Shown piece after piece: positions 1-8,485 of a stretch of DNA of 64,000 nucleotides (position 1 is its first letter; each line of letters begins with the position of its first letter). The notes under the pieces are model-generated. The model worked only from the letters and a program-made list of their open reading frames with translations, had not been told where the DNA came from and ran no database searches. The position numbers and the translations under genes are program-made. The stretch is from Flavobacteriales bacterium (GTDB lineage: Bacteria; Bacteroidota; Bacteroidia; Flavobacteriales_D; Sanyastnellaceae). Location of the stretch: NCBI GenBank assembly GCA_018402085.1, contig JAGYJM010000002.1, positions 1,984,001 to 2,048,000 on the forward strand. Reading direction: 5' to 3'.

Positions 1-3000
1 GGAGGGTAGTGATGTCCATGTCGTCCATGAGATCAGTAGAGAGCACGTTTCCTGAAGCTACGTGGTAAAGCAGGATGTCTGCAAGGTCACCGGTAGGATC
101 ATCAAGAAGTTCGTCAAGGATACCTGCAGGCAGTGCATCAAATGCAGCGTCGGTTGGTGCGAATACGGTGAACGGACCTTCACCTGAGAGATCGTCATCG
201 AGCTCAGCTGCGATAACCGCTGCCTCAAGCGTCTCGTGATCAGGGCTGTTGACAATAATATCCACAACCGTGGTAGTTTCAACTTCCGGCAGTAATACGG
301 CATCAATGACGTGTACCACACCGTTGTCTGCTTCAAGATCCGCAACGATTACCATGGCATCGTTGATCATAACGTTGCCGTCACCGTCAATAGATACGGT
401 TACGTCCTCTCCGAAGAGGGTCGTGATCATCTGACCATCTGAAAGGTCGCCTGAAAGTACGTTGCCTGAAGCTACGTGGTACAGAAGGATGTCTGCAAGT
501 GCTCCGGTTGGATCGTCAAGCAAATCGTCAAGAACACCTGCAGGCAGTGCATCAAATGCAGCGTCGGTTGGTGCGAATACGGTGAACGGACCTTCACCTG
601 AGAGATCGTCATCGAGCTCAGCTGCGATAACCGCTGCCTCAAGCGTCTCGTGATCAGGGCTGTTGACAATAATATCCACAACCGTGGTAGTTTCAACTTC
701 CGGCAGTAATACGGCATCAATGACGTGTACTACACCGTTATCTGCAGTAATGTCTGCAACGGTTACCATCGCATCGTTGATCATGACGTTGCCATCACCG
801 TCGATAGATACCGTTACGTCCTCTCCGAAGAGCGTCGTGATCATCTGACCATCTGAAAGGTCGCCTGAAAGTACGTTGCCTGAAGCTACGTGGTACAGTA
901 GGATGTCTGCAAGGTCACCTGTTGGGTCAGCAAGAAGAGCGTCCAGTACTCCGGCAGGAAGCGCATCAAATGCAGCGTCGGTTGGTGCGAATACGGTGAA
1001 CGGACCTTCACCTGAGAGATCGTCATCGAGCTCAGCTGCGATAACCGCTGCCTCAAGCGTCTCGTGGTCAGGGCTGTTTACGATGATATCAACAACCGTT
1101 GTGGTTGGCGGCAAGAGTACCGCGTCAATGACGTGAACCACGCCGTTGTCTGCAGTTACGTCAGCCACAGTAACCATCGCATTGTTGATCATTACGTTAC
1201 CGTCTCCATCAATAGATACCGTTACATCCTCTCCGAAGAGCGTCGTGATCATCTGACCATCTGAAAGGTCGCCTGAAAGTACGTTGCCTGAAGCTACGTG
1301 GTACAGTAGGATGTCTGCAAGGTCACCTGTTGGGTCAGCAAGAAGAGCGTCCAGTACTCCGGCAGGAAGCGCATCAAATGCAGCATCGGTTGGTGCGAAT
1401 ACGGTGAACGGACCTTCACCTGAGAGATCGTCATCGAGCTCAGCTGCGATAACCGCTGCCTCAAGCGTCTCGTGGTCAGGGCTGTTTACGATGATATCAA
1501 CAACCGTTGTGGTTGGCGGCAAGAGTACCGCGTCAATGACGTGAACCACGCCGTTGTCTGCAGTTACGTCAGCCACAGTAACCATCGCATTGTTGATCAT
1601 TACGTTACCGTCTCCATCAATAGATACCGTTACATCCTCTCCGAAGAGCGTCGTGATCATCTGACCATCTGAAAGGTCGCCTGAAAGTACGTTGCCTGAA
1701 GCTACGTGGTACAGCAGGATGTCTGCAAGGTCACCTGTTGGGTCAGCAAGAAGAGCGTCCAGTACTCCGGCAGGAAGCGCATCAAATGCAGCATCGGTTG
1801 GTGCGAATACGGTGAACGGACCTTCACCTGAGAGATCGTCATCGAGCTCAGCTGCGATAACCGCTGCCTCAAGCGTCTCGTGATCAGGGCTGTTTACAAT
1901 GATATCAACAACTGTGGTGGTTGGAGGCAAGAGTACCGCGTCAATGACGTGAACCACGCCGTTGTCTGCAGTTACGTCAGCCAAAGTAACCATCGCATTA
2001 TTGATCATTACGTTGCCGTCTCCATCAATAGATACCGTTACATCCTCTCCGAAGAGCGTCGTGATCATCTGACCGTCTGAAAGGTCGCCTGAAAGTACGT
2101 TGCCTGAAGCCACGTGGTACAGGAGGATGTCTGCAAGGTCACCTGTTGGGTCAGCAAGAAGAGCGTCCAGTACTCCGGCAGGAAGCGCGTCGAATGCAGC
2201 ATCGGTTGGTGCGAATACGGTGAACGGACCTTCACCTGAGAGATCGTCATCGAGCTCAGCTGCGATAACCGCTGCCTCAAGCGTTTCGTGATCAGGGCTG
2301 TTTACAATGATATCAACAACTGTTGTGGTTGGAGGCAAAAGTACCGCGTCAATGACGTGAACCACGCCGTTGTCTGCAGTTACGTCAGCCACAGTAACCA
2401 TGGCATTGTTGATCATTACGTTGCCGTCTCCATCAATAGATACCGTTACATCCTCTCCGAAGAGCGTCGTGATCATCTGACCGTCTGAAAGGTCGCCTGA
2501 AAGTACGTTGCCTGAAGCCACGTGGTACAGGAGGATGTCTGCAAGGTCACCTGTTGGGTCAGCAAGAAGAGCGTCCAGTACTCCGGCAGGAAGCGCGTCG
2601 AATGCAGCATCGGTTGGTGCGAATACGGTGAACGGACCTTCACCTGAGAGATCGTCATCGAGCTCAGCTGCGATAACCGCTGCCTCAAGCGTCTCGTGAT
2701 CAGGGCTGTTTACAATGATATCAACAACTGTGGTGGTTGGAGGCAAGAGTACCGCGTCAATGACGTGAACCACGCCGTTGTCTGCAGTTACGTCAGCCAA
2801 AGTAACCATCGCATTGTTGATCATTACGTTGCCGTCTCCATCAATAGATACCGTTACATCCTCTCCGAAGAGCGTCGTGATCATCTGACCGTCTGAAAGG
2901 TCGCCTGAAAGTACGTTGCCTGAAGCCACGTGGTACAGGAGGATGTCTGCAAGGTCACCTGTTGGGTCAGCAAGAAGAGCGTCCAGTACTCCGGCAGGAA
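1..3000 (-). repeat. tandem 408/414-bp near-identical FAS1-coding repeats
   Basis: Equivalent bases recur at 2916, 2508, 2100, 1692, 1284 and 876 (period 408) and then 462 and about 48 (period 414). Neighbouring units such as 876-1283 and 1284-1691 differ at only about one base. Silent positions are conserved too, which points to recent duplication or concerted exchange rather than selection on protein alone. The most 5' unit (3000-3140) is clearly diverged in nucleotides. Confidence 0.95.
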
Positions 3001-3202
3001 GCGCGTCGAAGGCTGCATCTGTAGGAGCAAATACTGTGAATGGTCCAGGGCTCGACAGGTCGTCATCCAATTCAGCAGCGATAACTGCGGTTTCAAGTGT
3101 CTCGTGATCTGGACTGTTCACGATGACGTCAACAACTGTTCCCTGGGCGAATAGGCCAACAGAAAACAGCATCAGCGTAAGTGTGTAGAAATACCGTTTC
3201 AT
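1..3202 (-). CDS. multi-FAS1 (fasciclin) repeat surface protein, C-terminus beyond window
   Basis: Reading from an ATG at 3202-3200 the frame stays open to the window edge (about 1067 codons). It begins with a signal peptide (MKRYFYTLTLMLFSVGLFAQ, cleavage after Ala-Gln). FAS1 domains of 136-138 residues follow, each with the two family boxes: a GPFTVFAPTDAAFDALP-like H1 box and a VHVIDAVLLPP-like H2 box. I count eight YHVASGNVLS motifs (near positions 2916, 2508, 2100, 1692, 1284, 876, 462 and 50), so seven complete domains and one incomplete. FAS1 domains mediate cell-cell or matrix adhesion; the protein is expected outside the cell. Domain 1 differs from the rest in codon choice and in SSPGPF instead of SGEGPF. 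The sorting signal, if there is one, lies off the left edge. Strand and frame are certain; ligand and role are not. Confidence 0.93.
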   Translation of the reverse strand, partial: MKRYFYTLTLMLFSVGLFAQGTVVDVIVNSPDHETLETAVIAAELDDDLSSPGPFTVFAPTDAAFDALPAGVLDALLADPTGDLADILLYHVASGNVLSGDLSDGQMITTLFGEDVTVSIDGDGNVMINNAMVTLADVTADNGVVHVIDAVLLPPTTTVVDIIVNSPDHETLEAAVIAAELDDDLSGEGPFTVFAPTDAAFDALPAGVLDALLADPTGDLADILLYHVASGNVLSGDLSDGQMITTLFGEDVTVSIDGDGNVMINNAMVTVADVTADNGVVHVIDAVLLPPTTTVVDIIVNSPDHETLEAAVIAAELDDDLSGEGPFTVFAPTDAAFDALPAGVLDALLADPTGDLADILLYHVASGNVLSGDLSDGQMITTLFGEDVTVSIDGDGNVMINNAMVTLADVTADNGVVHVIDAVLLPPTTTVVDIIVNSPDHETLEAAVIAAELDDDLSGEGPFTVFAPTDAAFDALPAGVLDALLADPTGDLADILLYHVASGNVLSGDLSDGQMITTLFGEDVTVSIDGDGNVMINNAMVTVADVTADNGVVHVIDAVLLPPTTTVVDIIVNSPDHETLEAAVIAAELDDDLSGEGPFTVFAPTDAAFDALPAGVLDALLADPTGDLADILLYHVASGNVLSGDLSDGQMITTLFGEDVTVSIDGDGNVMINNAMVTVADVTADNGVVHVIDAVLLPPTTTVVDIIVNSPDHETLEAAVIAAELDDDLSGEGPFTVFAPTDAAFDALPAGVLDALLADPTGDLADILLYHVASGNVLSGDLSDGQMITTLFGEDVTVSIDGDGNVMINDAMVTVADITADNGVVHVIDAVLLPEVETTTVVDIIVNSPDHETLEAAVIAAELDDDLSGEGPFTVFAPTDAAFDALPAGVLDDLLDDPTGALADILLYHVASGNVLSGDLSDGQMITTLFGEDVTVSIDGDGNVMINDAMVIVADLEADNGVVHVIDAVLLPEVETTTVVDIIVNSPDHETLEAAVIAAELDDDLSGEGPFTVFAPTDAAFDALPAGILDELLDDPTGDLADILLYHVASGNVLSTDLMDDMDITTL

Positions 3203-3559
3203 AAAATTGTGCTTAAATGGTTTGGCAGTGTAACACGAGGGTATGTGTATTGTTTAGGAAGGAATGAATCATGAAAGCGCAAATGTTGAATTTCCAAACT
3301 GTACAATCAATCCTTAACCTTCACTTAACGAACATCTTAGATGCTGACAACGAGAAAGAATGAATGTCAAAAAAATAGCAATAAAATGCATTTTAACACT
3401 CATTAAGATACGTGTCGCCATCCTGTGAACAAGATGGTATACCTCCTGTTGTAAGGGTGCTAGTGCAATTGCACAGCGATCGTAAGGTGTTAATCAAGTA
3501 ATTTGATTTTGGACGGGTAGCTCGGCAGATGTCGGGCTACCTTTTTTTACATTCAACTC
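3203..3559. other. intergenic region between divergent FAS1 and photolyase genes
   Basis: This 357-bp AT-rich spacer has no convincing ORF. It holds a perfect 12-bp palindrome GTGCAATTGCAC at 3463-3474 and a terminator-like hairpin at 3516-3548, just before the photolyase start. Promoters for both divergent genes should lie here, but I see no exact TAnnTTTG; TGATTTTG at 3504-3511 is one base off. Confidence 0.6.
3516..3548 (+). terminator. hairpin plus T7 tract 11 nt upstream of photolyase start
   Basis: GGTAGC (3516-3521) pairs with GCTACC (3536-3541) and is followed directly by seven T. This is the form of an intrinsic terminator reading rightward. No rightward gene lies upstream, so it either ends a small RNA or acts as an attenuator in the photolyase leader. 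Confidence 0.6.
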
Positions 3560-4864
3560 ATGGAAAAACAGGCAATCAGCATCTTCTGGCACCGTCGCGA
3601 CCTGCGATTGAACGACAACTGCGGCCTTGACAAGGCGCTAAGCGGTGATTATCCCGTGCTGCCCTTGTTCATTTTTGACTCGAACATCCTCACCGAACTC
3701 GATGATGCCCGTGACGCCCGTGTCCTTTTCATCTACAAAGAAATACAGCGACTGCAGGATGAACTGAAGTCGTATGGCAGCGCAATGCTTGTCCGATATG
3801 GGAAACCCGAAGAAGTGTGGACTAATCTTCTGAACGAATACGAAATCAAAGAAGTCTACATCAACAGAGATTATGAGCCCTATGCCCGTGATCGTGACAA
3901 AATGGTGTATGATTTGATGAGTGATGGAGGCATCACACTTAAAGGGGCTAAAGATCACGTGATTCTCGAGAAGTCAGAGGTAGTAAAGGATGACGGCTCT
4001 CCATACTCAGTCTTTACACCTTACATGAAGAAATGGAAAGCGACAGTTACCACTGATGATCTGGCTCCTCTAAATACACTTTCCAAGAAAGACAACTTCT
4101 TCAAAACGGCTCCTCTCCCCTGTCCGACTCTCAATGAAATGGGCTTCGAAGACTTTGAGTTTGAATTCCCCGACCGCGATGTTGATGCTGACTTACTCGA
4201 GCGGTACGGCGACCGCAGAGACATTCCATCAGTGCGTGGCACCTCACGCCTGAGCATGCACCTTCGGTTTGGCACCATATCGATTCGCGCATTGGCACAA
4301 AAAGGATTCAAGCACAGCGAGAAATGGTTGAACGAACTTATCTGGCGCGATTTCTACCAGATGTTTATCTACCACAATCCGCAAATATCAAACGAATCGT
4401 TCAAGCCAAAGTACGATCGTGTTCCGTGGATTAACGATGAAGAACAGTTTCAGGCATGGTGTGAAGGACGAACAGGCTACCCCATCGTTGATGCCGGTAT
4501 GCGCGAACTGAACAGCACGGGCTTCATGCACAACCGTGTGCGAATGATCGTTGCCAGTTTTCTGACCAAGCACCTGCTCATCGACTGGCGCTGGGGTGAG
4601 CGCTATTTTGCCAAAAAACTACTCGACTTTGAGCTTGCGAGTAATGTCGGCGGGTGGCAGTGGGCGTCAGGCGGCGGAGCCGATGCAGCGCCTTATTTCC
4701 GCGTGTTCAACCCGACTTCGCAAGAGAAGAAGTTTGATCCTGACCGCAAGTACATCCGCAAATGGGTGCCTGAGGTTGATAGCCAAAGCTACCCGAAACC
4801 CATCGTTGAGCACAAAATGGCGCGCGAAAGAGCCATTCAGACATACAAAGAAGCACTCTCCTGA
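3560..4864 (+). CDS. phr: cryptochrome/photolyase family protein (deoxyribodipyrimidine photo-lyase)
   Basis: 434 residues. The N-terminal alpha/beta photolyase domain starts with ISIFWHRRDLRLNDN, the usual signature near residue 10. The C-terminal FAD-binding domain includes LIWRDFYQMF, GMRELNSTGFMHNRVRM and SNVGGWQWASGGGADAAPYF, typical of class I CPD photolyases and related cryptochromes. Known role of the family: light-driven repair of UV pyrimidine dimers with reduced FAD. Length is slightly short of E. coli PhrB (472), as is usual in Bacteroidota. The gene stands behind a hairpin/T-tract (3516-3548), so its expression may be attenuated. The CoA-transferase gene follows 13 nt later. Sequence alone does not settle CPD photolyase against a cryptochrome-like photoreceptor, but the conserved active-site neighbourhood favours repair. 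Confidence 0.9.
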   Translation: MEKQAISIFWHRRDLRLNDNCGLDKALSGDYPVLPLFIFDSNILTELDDARDARVLFIYKEIQRLQDELKSYGSAMLVRYGKPEEVWTNLLNEYEIKEVYINRDYEPYARDRDKMVYDLMSDGGITLKGAKDHVILEKSEVVKDDGSPYSVFTPYMKKWKATVTTDDLAPLNTLSKKDNFFKTAPLPCPTLNEMGFEDFEFEFPDRDVDADLLERYGDRRDIPSVRGTSRLSMHLRFGTISIRALAQKGFKHSEKWLNELIWRDFYQMFIYHNPQISNESFKPKYDRVPWINDEEQFQAWCEGRTGYPIVDAGMRELNSTGFMHNRVRMIVASFLTKHLLIDWRWGERYFAKKLLDFELASNVGGWQWASGGGADAAPYFRVFNPTSQEKKFDPDRKYIRKWVPEVDSQSYPKPIVEHKMARERAIQTYKEALS

Positions 4865-4877
4865 GTACCTTCGTAGA

Positions 4878-5942
4878 GTGAATCTATGGAATGATCTTAA
4901 AGTAGTAGACCTGTCGAGCGTGCTGGCCGGTCCGTCTGTCGCGACCTTTTTAGCTGAACTCGGAGCTCATGTTACCCGTTTTGAAAAACCGGGTGGCGAT
5001 GTGACTCGTGGGTGGAAACTTCCTTCTGAAGATTCAACGCAGCCCGTCTCGGCGTACTACGCCAGTGTCAATTATGGTAAAGAATTGCATACTGCAGACT
5101 TGCGCGACCCCGAGCAGCGTGCCACGGTTTTGAAAGTCATTGCGAAAGCAGACATTCTCATCCAGAATTTCAAAACCAAAGACCTCGAGCGTTTTGAACT
5201 CCTTCCCGATGCCCTGCGTGAATGCTTTCCCCGTCTCATTCACTGTCACCTCAAGGGCTTTCTTAATGATCCGCAGCGCGTGGCGTTTGACGTGGTGCTT
5301 CAGGCCGAAACCGGTTGGCTCTCGATGAACGGCACTCCTGAATCCGGACCGGTGAAAATGCCGGTGGCCATGATCGATGTGCTCGCGGCGCACCAGTTGA
5401 AAGAGGCGCTGCTGGCTGCCTTGTATTTAAGAGAGCGCGACGGCAAGGGTGCTTTCATCGAGGCGTCGCTCGAGGAGGCAGGCATCGCCGCGCTGGCCAA
5501 TCAGGGCTCCAATTACCTGATGGCAAAGCACATTGCACAACGCATGGGTATGCAGCACCCGAATATTGCCCCTTATGGTGATACGTTTATATGTAAAGAC
5601 GGTCAGCAGGTGGTGCTCGCAGTGGGCAGCGATGCTCAATTTCGCAAGTTGTGTCTTTTTTTGAACGCCGCAAAAGCGGCGGATGATGAATTGTTCGCTA
5701 CCAATGCGAACCGCGTGAAAAACCGACCTGCATTGATCCAACTACTGAGTCACCACCTCGCCGAAGTGGATTCCGACGAACTTCTTAAATGGTGTCACCG
5801 TGAACAGGTACCTGCAGGAGCGATACGCAACATCAAAGAGGTGAGTGAGTCTGCTGCCGGACAAGCAATGACGCTAGAATCGGAAATGGAGGGTCAGCTT
5901 ACAAAACGATTCAGCAGCAAAGGATTTACCATCCACCGATAA
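4878..5942 (+). CDS. CaiB/BaiF (family III) CoA-transferase
   Basis: 354 residues from a GTG start at 4878. An open frame runs further back, but only inside the photolyase gene and without family homology, so I reject that start. The protein opens LWNDLKVVDLSSVLAGPSVA, then LAELGAHVTRFEKPGGD and DLRDPEQR, the usual family III order. Such enzymes move CoA between acyl-CoA and a free acid through an aspartyl anhydride; the usual Asp lies in the YASVNYGKE...DLRDP / VAFDVVLQAETGW area. Substrate cannot be told. The stop comes 3 nt before the convergent lytic transglycosylase stop. A copy of the 20-bp GATG hairpin element (5666-5685) is read in frame as Ala-Ala-Lys-Ala-Ala-Asp near residue 265. 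Confidence 0.85.
   Translation: MNLWNDLKVVDLSSVLAGPSVATFLAELGAHVTRFEKPGGDVTRGWKLPSEDSTQPVSAYYASVNYGKELHTADLRDPEQRATVLKVIAKADILIQNFKTKDLERFELLPDALRECFPRLIHCHLKGFLNDPQRVAFDVVLQAETGWLSMNGTPESGPVKMPVAMIDVLAAHQLKEALLAALYLRERDGKGAFIEASLEEAGIAALANQGSNYLMAKHIAQRMGMQHPNIAPYGDTFICKDGQQVVLAVGSDAQFRKLCLFLNAAKAADDELFATNANRVKNRPALIQLLSHHLAEVDSDELLKWCHREQVPAGAIRNIKEVSESAAGQAMTLESEMEGQLTKRFSSKGFTIHR
5666..5685 (+). repeat. GATG hairpin element copy 1 (in CoA-transferase gene)
   Basis: CGCCGC-AAAA-GCGGCG-GATG: perfect 6-bp stem, AAAA loop, GATG tail. Same strand as the gene. Confidence 0.85.
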
Positions 5943-5945
5943 ATC

Positions 5946-6872
5946 TTACTCCGGAAACTTCAGCATGTAGGTCTTTCCGCTGCTATTGCGCAGTGAACGA
6001 TCCCTAAGCCATGGATTCAGCGACTTTAGAATATTGTAATTCGCTCCCTGCTCTTTAGCAAACAAGGCAAAATCCTCAACCGAAGAATCCAGGGGCACTT
6101 CGCGTGTTCGATAGGGTTCATAGAGGTCTTTTGGACGAATGACAAAACCGTAATCATCACTGTTGTTGAGTATTTCCTTCACCGCGAGAATACGGTAAAC
6201 GTAGCGGCTGGTTTCAGAGTTTAACAACAGATCCCAGTACTCATCCACCTGCTGACGCTCAAGCTGACGCTCAAGTCCTGCCATACCCATGTTATACGAA
6301 GCTGCTACCAACGACCAGTCTCCGTATCGCTCATAAGCGTCAAGCAGGTACTTACACGCCGCATCCGTTGATTTTTCAACGTGATAACGTTCATCTACCT
6401 CATCGTTGATTTCCAAACCATATTCTTTGCCCGTACTTTTCAAAAACTGCCAGAAACCAGTAGCTCCAGCCGGAGAAACCGCATTGGTCAATCCGCTCTC
6501 AATCACTGCAAGGTATTTGAAATCGTCAGGCACTCCATTGGCTTTAAGAATCGGCTCAATCACCGGAAACCAGCGATTTGCTCGTTTGAATAGCAAGAAC
6601 GTATTGCTGTGCCAGTACGTATTCACCAGCAATTCGCGGTCAAGCTTTTCCTGTACACCAAAACGCTCAAGCGGAACCTCCTTCTCAGCAAAGGTCACCC
6701 GCTCAGGAGAAGCCAGCGAAAAGACCTTATAGTTGTCTTTCACATGCTCCTTGTATAAAGTGTCAATCTTACGGGGTTCATCTTCATGGCCTGACCCGGT
6801 CAGATTCACCGCTGTTAGCATGAGGCCCCCGACAGCCAAGAAAAAGAAGAGGAAGAGGGTATTTCGTTTCAT
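5946..6872 (-). CDS. periplasmic lytic transglycosylase (MltD/Slt-like, GH23)
   Basis: 308 residues with an N-terminal hydrophobic segment (LFLFFFLAVGGLMLTAVNL). The SLT domain shows FKYLAVIESGL, with the catalytic Glu near residue 125, then AVSPAGATGFWQFLKSTGKEYGL and SLVAASYNMGMAGLERQL, the three classical family 1 motifs. The enzyme cleaves the MurNAc-GlcNAc bond of peptidoglycan to give 1,6-anhydro ends. There are no LysM repeats, unlike E. coli MltD. The start overlaps the stop of the upstream WecA-like gene by 4 nt (ATGA), so it is probably the last gene of the polysaccharide operon, where it may open the wall for export machinery (inference). Confidence 0.88.
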   Translation of the reverse strand: MKRNTLFLFFFLAVGGLMLTAVNLTGSGHEDEPRKIDTLYKEHVKDNYKVFSLASPERVTFAEKEVPLERFGVQEKLDRELLVNTYWHSNTFLLFKRANRWFPVIEPILKANGVPDDFKYLAVIESGLTNAVSPAGATGFWQFLKSTGKEYGLEINDEVDERYHVEKSTDAACKYLLDAYERYGDWSLVAASYNMGMAGLERQLERQQVDEYWDLLLNSETSRYVYRILAVKEILNNSDDYGFVIRPKDLYEPYRTREVPLDSSVEDFALFAKEQGANYNILKSLNPWLRDRSLRNSSGKTYMLKFPE

Positions 6873-7918
6873 GAATGGTAAGCGTATTTCGCTTGTTTTA
6901 AGTTTCTACGAGAAAGAATCAGAAAAGATATCCAGACGAGCAACAAGTAGCCGGTCACAACAAGATACCAACGCTGCAAGTGATGCCCTTCGTATGTGCG
7001 AAGTGAAATCGCACCTACACCATTGACCATTGACCACAGTACGTAAAACACCGCAATGCGACGGTCTGACCAGCCCAGATAAGACAAGTTATGCGTGGTA
7101 TGATCTCTGCCCCCCACAAAGGGAGACCTTCTATGCCGAAGTCGGTTGAAGCTTACAAACGCCGTATCACATAGTGGAGTGAAAAAGAGGAGAACCAATG
7201 ACAAAGTGAAGCCGATCCCGTCTGCCTCCGGGAGGTCAATGCCGGCATTCCAGACCAGCAATGAGATGGCTGCAAGAATAAACCCGATCAACTGGCTGCC
7301 GCTGTCGCCCATGAAAATCGATGCCGGTGGCCCATTGAAGCGAAGAAATCCGGCGAGCGTAAATGCCATGCCTGCCACAATCCATTGAAGTGCACACGGC
7401 GGCAGCAAGATCGCTATGACGGCCAGTAAAACCAACGAAACACTTCCGGTGATTCCATCCATATTATCAAGCATATTCAAGGAGTTCATCAGCGCCACGA
7501 CCCAGAAGATCGTCAGCGCAAAGTTCACAACTTCCGGAACATCAAATCCAAATTGGGCACCTGCAGCATAGGCCAGTACACCGCAAACAAACTGCACCAT
7601 AAACTTCAGGAGCGGGCGCGTATTAAAAGCGTCATCGGCCAGCCCCATCAGAAAGGCTGCAATCGCACCGAGCAACAGCCAAATGGCCGATTGATCACCC
7701 AGATAAACGACATCGGCTAATGCAAGTCCTCCCAACACGGATAAAAGCAATCCGGTGAAAAAAGAAATACCGCCAATGGTAGGCTTCGCCTGATGGCTCC
7801 AGCGCAACTCTACCCGTTGATCCTGGTTCTTGGTTCCGAGTGTTTTCAGAAAGCGCAACAAAAGGTAATTCACCGCTACTGAAATCAACCCAAGAACCAC
7901 TGCAAACAACCAGATCAT
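6869..7918 (-). CDS. MraY/WecA-like polyprenyl-phosphate phospho-sugar transferase
   Basis: 349 residues, about ten hydrophobic segments. Hallmarks: KPTIGGISFFTG near residue 45, GLADDAFNT (Mg-binding Asp-Asp) near residue 93, NSLNMLDNMDGI near 150 and FMGDSGSQLIG near 205. The family transfers a sugar-1-phosphate from a UDP-sugar to undecaprenyl phosphate, the first membrane step of O-antigen, capsule or exopolysaccharide synthesis. MraY itself normally sits in the dcw cluster, so the export-gene context here favours a WecA-type role. It lies 3 nt after rfbC and overlaps the transglycosylase gene by 4 nt. The sugar specificity cannot be read. Confidence 0.87.
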   Translation of the reverse strand: MIWLFAVVLGLISVAVNYLLLRFLKTLGTKNQDQRVELRWSHQAKPTIGGISFFTGLLLSVLGGLALADVVYLGDQSAIWLLLGAIAAFLMGLADDAFNTRPLLKFMVQFVCGVLAYAAGAQFGFDVPEVVNFALTIFWVVALMNSLNMLDNMDGITGSVSLVLLAVIAILLPPCALQWIVAGMAFTLAGFLRFNGPPASIFMGDSGSQLIGFILAAISLLVWNAGIDLPEADGIGFTLSLVLLFFTPLCDTAFVSFNRLRHRRSPFVGGRDHTTHNLSYLGWSDRRIAVFYVLWSMVNGVGAISLRTYEGHHLQRWYLVVTGYLLLVWISFLILSRRNLKQAKYAYHS

Positions 7919-7921
7919 GGC

Positions 7922-8485
7922 TTACTCAATTCCTCGGTAGGTGAATGGACTTTCGAAATCAGCGAAAAGAGGAGCTTCCCGATCTTTATCAGAGAGCAGT
8001 GGATCAGCTATTCCCCAGTCAATACCGAGTGAAGGATCATTCCACCGCAATGCCCAATCAGAAGCTTTATGGTAATATGCCGTGCACTTATACGTAAAAA
8101 GCGTGTCGTCTTCAAGGGTCAGAAAACCATGTGCAAAGCCCGGCGGAATCCAATATTGCAACTTATTTGAGGCGCTGAGCATCACACTGTGGTGCTGCCC
8201 GAAAGTAGGTGAGCCGATGCGCAGGTCTACCGCCACATCAAGGGCAGCACCACGACTCACCCTGACCAGTTTTCCCTGATCATGAGGTGGCACCTGAAAA
8301 TGAAGTCCGCGAAGCGTATGCTTCACAGAGCCTGACTCATTGTCTTGTACAAATGAGGGACGCAAACCGGTGTGTTCTTCAAATCGACGCACGTTGAACG
8401 ATTCCATGAAAAACCCGCGGTCATCTGAAAATACCGCAGGTTCAATGATCAGCAGGCCTTCAATTGGAGTTGAATGGATGGTCAT
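7922..8485 (-). CDS. rfbC: dTDP-4-dehydrorhamnose 3,5-epimerase
   Basis: 187 residues, full family length. The cupin fold shows FSDDRGFFMESFN at the N-terminus, then VQDNESGSVKHTLRGLHFQ with the catalytic His near residue 62, KLVRVSRGAALDVAVDLR, and WIPPGFAHGFLTLEDDTLFTYKCTAYY with the substrate-gating Tyr. It epimerises dTDP-4-keto-6-deoxyglucose at C3 and C5 on the way to dTDP-L-rhamnose. RfbA, B and D are not in the window, so the rest of the route must be encoded elsewhere. The start overlaps the kinase gene by 4 nt (8482-8485), consistent with translational coupling. Confidence 0.93.
   Translation of the reverse strand: MTIHSTPIEGLLIIEPAVFSDDRGFFMESFNVRRFEEHTGLRPSFVQDNESGSVKHTLRGLHFQVPPHDQGKLVRVSRGAALDVAVDLRIGSPTFGQHHSVMLSASNKLQYWIPPGFAHGFLTLEDDTLFTYKCTAYYHKASDWALRWNDPSLGIDWGIADPLLSDKDREAPLFADFESPFTYRGIE

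Noticed and set aside
1-3000. CRISPR-like periodicity
   Set aside because: The repeated unit is 408 bp of coding sequence without short repeat/spacer structure.
876-3107. Many short plus-strand ORFs repeated every 408 bp
   Set aside because: They are antisense shadows of the FAS1 repeats; the minus strand has one continuous frame with signal peptide and family motifs.
3300-3548. tRNA or 6S-like RNA before photolyase
   Set aside because: No cloverleaf or T-loop consensus; only the terminal hairpin with T tract is clear.
4596-4877. N-terminal extension of the CoA-transferase frame into the photolyase gene
   Set aside because: The photolyase frame is strongly conserved there, and the extension has no CoA-transferase homology; GTG 4878 fits.
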